Positions 6,914-9,239 of a stretch of DNA of 9,239 nt are shown piece after piece (position 1 is the first letter of the stretch; each line of letters starts with the position of its first letter). The position numbers were made by a program, and so were the translations under genes. The notes beneath the pieces are model-generated. The model saw only the letters and a list, made by a program, of their open reading frames with translations, ran no database searches and was not told the origin of the DNA. The DNA lies in NCBI GenBank assembly GCA_007132315.1, contig SLOW01000287.1, forward strand, positions 1 to 9,239. Reading direction: 5' to 3'. The DNA comes from Opitutales bacterium (lineage in GTDB: Bacteria > Verrucomicrobiota > Verrucomicrobiia > Opitutales > T3Sed10-336).

Positions 6914-6936
6914 CGCGGGATTGCCGTCAATCCGCG
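6914..6936 (-). terminator. Hairpin at the 3' end of hisA (possible weak terminator or attenuator)
   Basis: The arms GGATTG (6918-6923) and CAATCC (6928-6933) pair perfectly around a 4-base loop, extended by CGC/GCG (6914-6916 with 6934-6936) across one bulged base. On the minus strand the hairpin overlaps the hisA stop codon (6927-6929). No T-run follows in the direction of hisA transcription, so strong intrinsic termination is unlikely. It may lower read-through into pgl or stabilise the hisA 3' end. The remaining gap, 6822-6913, shows the pgl ribosome binding site but no convincing promoter. Confidence 0.3.
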
Positions 6937-7661
6937 GACGCCGCGAGCTCCAACAAATCCTCCAGATCGACTCGGCCGTCGTAAAGCGCCTTGCCGACGA
7001 TCACGCCGTCGAGATTCCGATGCCGGCCGGCCAGTTCCGCGAACCGGGCGACATCCTCTCTTCGGGCCACTCCCCCGGAGGCGATCACCTGGCACGGAAC
7101 CGCTTCCAGCAGTGCCTCCTGCGCCTCGAAATTCGGACCGGTCAGGGCTCCGTCAGTCGCGATATCGGTGTGGATCAGCGTTCGCACCCCCAAAGCGGCC
7201 ATCCGCCGGGCGAGATCCATGGCGGTCACCTCGGTCGTATCCACCCAGCCCTTAACCGCCACCCGGCCGTCGCGCGCATCGATGCCCACCGCGATCCGAT
7301 CGCCGTACCGCGCGACTAGTGCGGATACAAACGCCTCGCTTTCACAGGCGCGCGTCCCGATCACCACCCGCGACACGCCCAGGTCGATATAGTCCGCGAC
7401 CGTTTCCACGGAACGGATACCACCACCCAGTTCCACACGAAGGCCGGTCTCCCCAATCCGCCGCACAACATCGCCGCTCTTCGGAACACCGTCGAACGCG
7501 CCGTCGAGATCGACCACGTGCACCCATGTCGCACCGGCCTTCAGCCAGGCCCGCGCCGGTTCGAGCGGATCTTCGTAATAGACCGTCTCCCGCTCCTTTT
7601 CCCCTTGGTGGAGCCGCACGCAACGGCCGCCTCTGATATCGATCGCCGGATAAATGATCAT
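6927..7661 (-). CDS. hisA: Phosphoribosylformimino-5-aminoimidazole carboxamide ribotide isomerase (HisA)
   Basis: HisA is a cytoplasmic (βα)8-barrel enzyme that catalyses the Amadori rearrangement of ProFAR to PRFAR, the fourth step of histidine synthesis. The 244 residues are the normal length. Motifs in order are IIYPAIDIRGGRCVRL (2-17) with catalytic Asp8, VVDLDGA (49-55), the phosphate-binding LGGGIRS (78-84), VVIGTRA (99-105), VGIDARDG (125-132) with the second catalytic Asp128, VKGW (136-139), HTDIATDGALTGPN (164-177) with Thr165, and the second phosphate site ASGGV (194-198). The residues correspond to D8, D127 and T164 of the Thermotoga maritima enzyme. The start ATG opens directly into β-strand 1; only a weak GGGCGG ribosome binding site is seen. 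No hisF, hisH or hisB flanks it, so this hisA is outside a his operon; pgl follows. It is transcribed divergently from the outer-membrane protein gene. Confidence 0.96.
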   Translation of the reverse strand: MIIYPAIDIRGGRCVRLHQGEKERETVYYEDPLEPARAWLKAGATWVHVVDLDGAFDGVPKSGDVVRRIGETGLRVELGGGIRSVETVADYIDLGVSRVVIGTRACESEAFVSALVARYGDRIAVGIDARDGRVAVKGWVDTTEVTAMDLARRMAALGVRTLIHTDIATDGALTGPNFEAQEALLEAVPCQVIASGGVARREDVARFAELAGRHRNLDGVIVGKALYDGRVDLEDLLELAASAD

Positions 7662-7768
7662 GACAAGCCGCCCAATCTATCAGGCGCCCCGGTCAAAAAG
7701 CAATCCCGACACAACGTAGTCCTTCCGAACCCCATGAATCCATCCCGCTCACGGATCCGCCTTGTTTC

Positions 7769-7797
7769 TTGACAAAATCGAATTCGAAATCTATTCC
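7769..7797 (+). promoter_or_regulatory. Probable sigma-70-type promoter for the outer-membrane protein gene
   Basis: A consensus -35 box TTGACA (7769-7774) is followed by an AT-rich spacer and a weak -10 candidate: TATTCC (7792-7797) at 17 bases, or TCTATT (7790-7795) at 15. The spacer holds a 10-base perfect palindrome TCGAATTCGA (7778-7787), a possible operator. This is the most AT-rich stretch of the 228-base divergent gap 7662-7889. Transcription would start near 7804, leaving a leader of roughly 85 bases. A separate hisA promoter is expected in 7662-7768 on the other strand, but I found only poor matches. Confidence 0.55.
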
Positions 7798-7812
7798 CCC
7801 GGGGTGAAACCC

Positions 7813-7843
7813 TGTCCTGTCTTCGAAAAATCGCGGCAGGACA
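7813..7843 (+). promoter_or_regulatory. Stem-loop in the 5' leader of the outer-membrane protein mRNA
   Basis: TGTCCTG (7813-7819) and CAGGACA (7837-7843) form a perfect 7-bp stem around a 17-base loop that holds a small CGA/TCG stem. It falls early in the predicted leader. The last 46 bases before the ATG are A-rich with no Shine-Dalgarno sequence (AAATAAGCTGAT precedes the ATG). The arrangement, a 5' stabilising hairpin followed by an unstructured A-rich stretch, is common in stable outer-membrane protein mRNAs and in those controlled by small RNAs. The stem is seen; the role is inferred. Confidence 0.4.
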
Positions 7844-7889
7844 ACCAGACATGCACTGAAAGCAAAACCAAGACCATAAATAAGCTGAT

Positions 7890-8465
7890 ATGAAAAAAAT
7901 CATCCTCACTCTCATCGCGGCGGCCCTGCTTACTTCGGCGAACGCCTTTGCCCAGACCACGCCGCCCGACGGCCTGAATTACAATTACATCGAAGCCAAC
8001 ATCGCCTTCTATCCGGATTACAGCTCCGCCGACCAGGATTTCATCGGTCCGCGAGTCCGCGGCTCCGTTCTGGTCATCCCGGAAGTTTTCCTGTTCGGCC
8101 AGTTCCGGTACCTGACGGATGACTTCGATCTGACCCAGGCCCACGCCGGCGCCGCCTATCGCTACCGGGTCGCCCCCGACACCGACGTTTACGGCGGCCC
8201 GAGCATCGAGTACTTGGACTTCGACGGCGACATCGACGACATCGGCTTCGGCCTCCGCGGCGGCCTCCGCCACCGGGTCAATCAGGACTTCGAAATCGGC
8301 GGTGAAATCCGCTACGTCAACATCGGTGGCGACATCGATAACGACTACGTCGGCTTCACCGGCACCGTGCAGTACTTCCTCCATGAAAACGTCGGCCTCA
8401 TCGGCGAAATCGACGTCGAAGACGGCGATATCGGCTTCCTCGCGGGCGCGCGCCTCAACTTCTAA
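7890..8465 (+). CDS. Small acidic outer-membrane β-barrel protein
   Basis: This 191-residue protein has a classical signal peptide: MKK, a hydrophobic core (4-16) and an ANAFA|QTT cleavage site after residue 21. The mature part of about 170 residues alternates short β-strand-like segments with polar, Asp-rich turns and ends in Phe (GARLNF), the terminal aromatic used for outer-membrane insertion. Size and pattern suggest an eight-stranded barrel of the OmpA/OmpX/OmpW-like 'outer membrane beta-barrel' class. Asp-Gly-rich turns recur: DFDGDIDDIGFG (110-121), IGGDIDNDYVGF (145-156) and DVEDGDIGFLAG (175-186), spaced 32-34 residues and similar also at the DNA level. They could bind Ca2+ or reflect duplication of a β-hairpin unit. 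It has no catalytic motif, so its role (structural, adhesion or stress-related) is unknown. It is a single-gene unit with its own promoter and a strong terminator. Confidence 0.85.
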   Translation: MKKIILTLIAAALLTSANAFAQTTPPDGLNYNYIEANIAFYPDYSSADQDFIGPRVRGSVLVIPEVFLFGQFRYLTDDFDLTQAHAGAAYRYRVAPDTDVYGGPSIEYLDFDGDIDDIGFGLRGGLRHRVNQDFEIGGEIRYVNIGGDIDNDYVGFTGTVQYFLHENVGLIGEIDVEDGDIGFLAGARLNF

Positions 8466-8489
8466 ACCGGAATCCCATTCCCAACCACG

Positions 8490-8522
8490 AAGCGCTTCTC
8501 CCGCCGGAGAAGCGCTTTTTTT
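8490..8522 (+). terminator. Strong intrinsic terminator of the outer-membrane protein gene
   Basis: A perfect 12-bp stem AAGCGCTTCTCC/GGAGAAGCGCTT (8490-8501 with 8506-8517) encloses a CGCC loop and runs into seven Ts (8516-8522). It begins 24 bases after the β-barrel stop codon. The T-run lies only on the + strand side, so it serves the β-barrel gene and not the converging yicC gene. Confidence 0.95.
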
Positions 8523-8551
8523 GTCGCCTCAAGCCGATCTCGTCGCCGGCC

Positions 8552-9239
8552 TCACTCCACGTTCTGCAACTGTTCCCGAACGCGTTCGAGTTCGTTCTTG
8601 CCCTCGATGACGCGGCGGGCGATCCCCAGGTCGTTCGCTTTGCTGCCAATGGTGTTGAACTCGCGACCGATTTCCTGAACCAGAAAATCCGCCTTGCGAC
8701 CCACCGGTTCCCCGGTCTCTCCGATAAGCCCGTCCAATTGCTCCAGGTGGCTCTTCAGCCGGGTGACCTCCTCGGAAACATCACAGCGGTCGGCGAAAAG
8801 TGCGATCTCCTTGAGTACGCGTTCGTCGTTGAGATCCAGCTCCAGGCCCGCCTGCCGCAACCGACCGTGAAGCTGCTGGCGGTAAGCCGGGGCCACCTCA
8901 GAAGCGGCCGTCTCGATGGCCGCGACGTGATTCATGAGTTGACGAGCCCGTTCGCGAAGGTCGGCGGCGAGGGTGCGCCCTTCCTCCCGGCGCATGGCGG
9001 ACCAGCGCTCCAGCGCCTCGATCAACACCCCGTCCGCGCGCTCGCGATAATCCGCCGGGTCCGGACATTCGGCCGACCCGGCGCAATCGCGGGCAATGCG
9101 GTACAACAGGTCGGCATCCGGCTCGAACGGAATTCCCTCGTTCGCCGCCAGAGAACCCAACCGCCGCAACACCTGTTCGATCTCCGGCCTGTTCCAGCCG
9201 TCCTCTCCGCTTCCCGCCGGCCCCACCCGCACCGAAACG
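8552..9239 (-). CDS. yicC: YicC/YloC-family endoribonuclease, C-terminal part (N-terminus outside the window)
   Basis: YicC-family proteins are conserved bacterial endoribonucleases linked to RNA decay. About 229 residues are visible of a usual 285-300; the frame stays open to the right edge, so the start lies beyond it and the GTG at 9232 is internal. The end of the N-terminal YicC domain is seen first, followed by a long helical charged middle (about 9070-8830). The C-terminal DUF1732 domain is clear: EIALFADRCDVSEEVTRLKS, HLEQL, GEPVGRKADFLVQEIGREFN, TIGSKANDLGIA, and the family-typical ending VREQLQNVE. The intact ending shows a functional 3' end. It converges on the β-barrel gene, with 29 bases between the terminator T-run and its stop codon. 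No terminator of its own is visible. Neighbours often seen with yicC (gmk, coaBC) would be upstream, outside the window. Confidence 0.93.
   Translation of the reverse strand, partial: VSVRVGPAGSGEDGWNRPEIEQVLRRLGSLAANEGIPFEPDADLLYRIARDCAGSAECPDPADYRERADGVLIEALERWSAMRREEGRTLAADLRERARQLMNHVAAIETAASEVAPAYRQQLHGRLRQAGLELDLNDERVLKEIALFADRCDVSEEVTRLKSHLEQLDGLIGETGEPVGRKADFLVQEIGREFNTIGSKANDLGIARRVIEGKNELERVREQLQNVE

Noticed and set aside
7791..8384. Minus-strand open frame of 197 codons opposite the β-barrel gene
   Set aside because: Its Val/Asp/Ala repetitiveness is the reverse reading of the Asp-Gly-Ile codons of the barrel gene, which has a signal peptide, promoter and terminator of its own.
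1..9239. tRNA/rRNA genes, CRISPR arrays, insertion sequences, attachment sites
   Set aside because: No cloverleaf, regularly spaced repeats, transposase or integrase motifs, or terminal inverted repeats were seen anywhere in the window.

Overview
This is a GC-rich bacterial window from a Gram-negative cell: it encodes a signal-peptide-bearing outer-membrane β-barrel protein and ordinary housekeeping enzymes. The style of the HisA and 6-phosphogluconolactonase proteins (for example LGMGDDCH in the lactonase), together with a hisA gene standing outside a his operon, reminds me of Verrucomicrobiota/Opitutae-like genomes. That placement is an inference from memory and was not tested. I see no phage, transposon, CRISPR or RNA-gene signatures, so the window reads as chromosomal core and metabolism.

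Left part, + strand (1-5935): the 3' end of a peptide ABC transporter substrate-binding gene (oppA-like, cut by the window edge), the two permeases oppB and oppC (overlapping by 4 bases), and then a large gene for an unusual 876-residue protein. That protein joins a degenerate KaiC/RecA-like domain to a PEP-synthase-type ATP-grasp domain and an unassigned C-terminal domain. All four genes point the same way with short gaps and could form one transcription unit. No oppD/oppF ATPase gene lies in the window. An 18-base perfect palindrome sits directly in front of the large gene.

Middle (5936-7661): a 148-base convergent gap full of inverted repeats, then on the minus strand pgl (6-phosphogluconolactonase) downstream of hisA (histidine biosynthesis isomerase), 105 bases apart, with a small hairpin at the end of hisA.

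Right part (7662-9239): a 228-base divergent gap with a plausible sigma-70 promoter and a structured leader, a small acidic outer-membrane β-barrel gene on the + strand closed by a strong intrinsic terminator, and on the minus strand the C-terminal part of a YicC-family endoribonuclease that runs off the right edge.

The most unusual item is the large kinase-like protein. It keeps the nucleotide-binding part of PEP synthase but lacks the usual phosphohistidine and PEP-binding domains, and its RecA-like front end lacks a Walker A motif.
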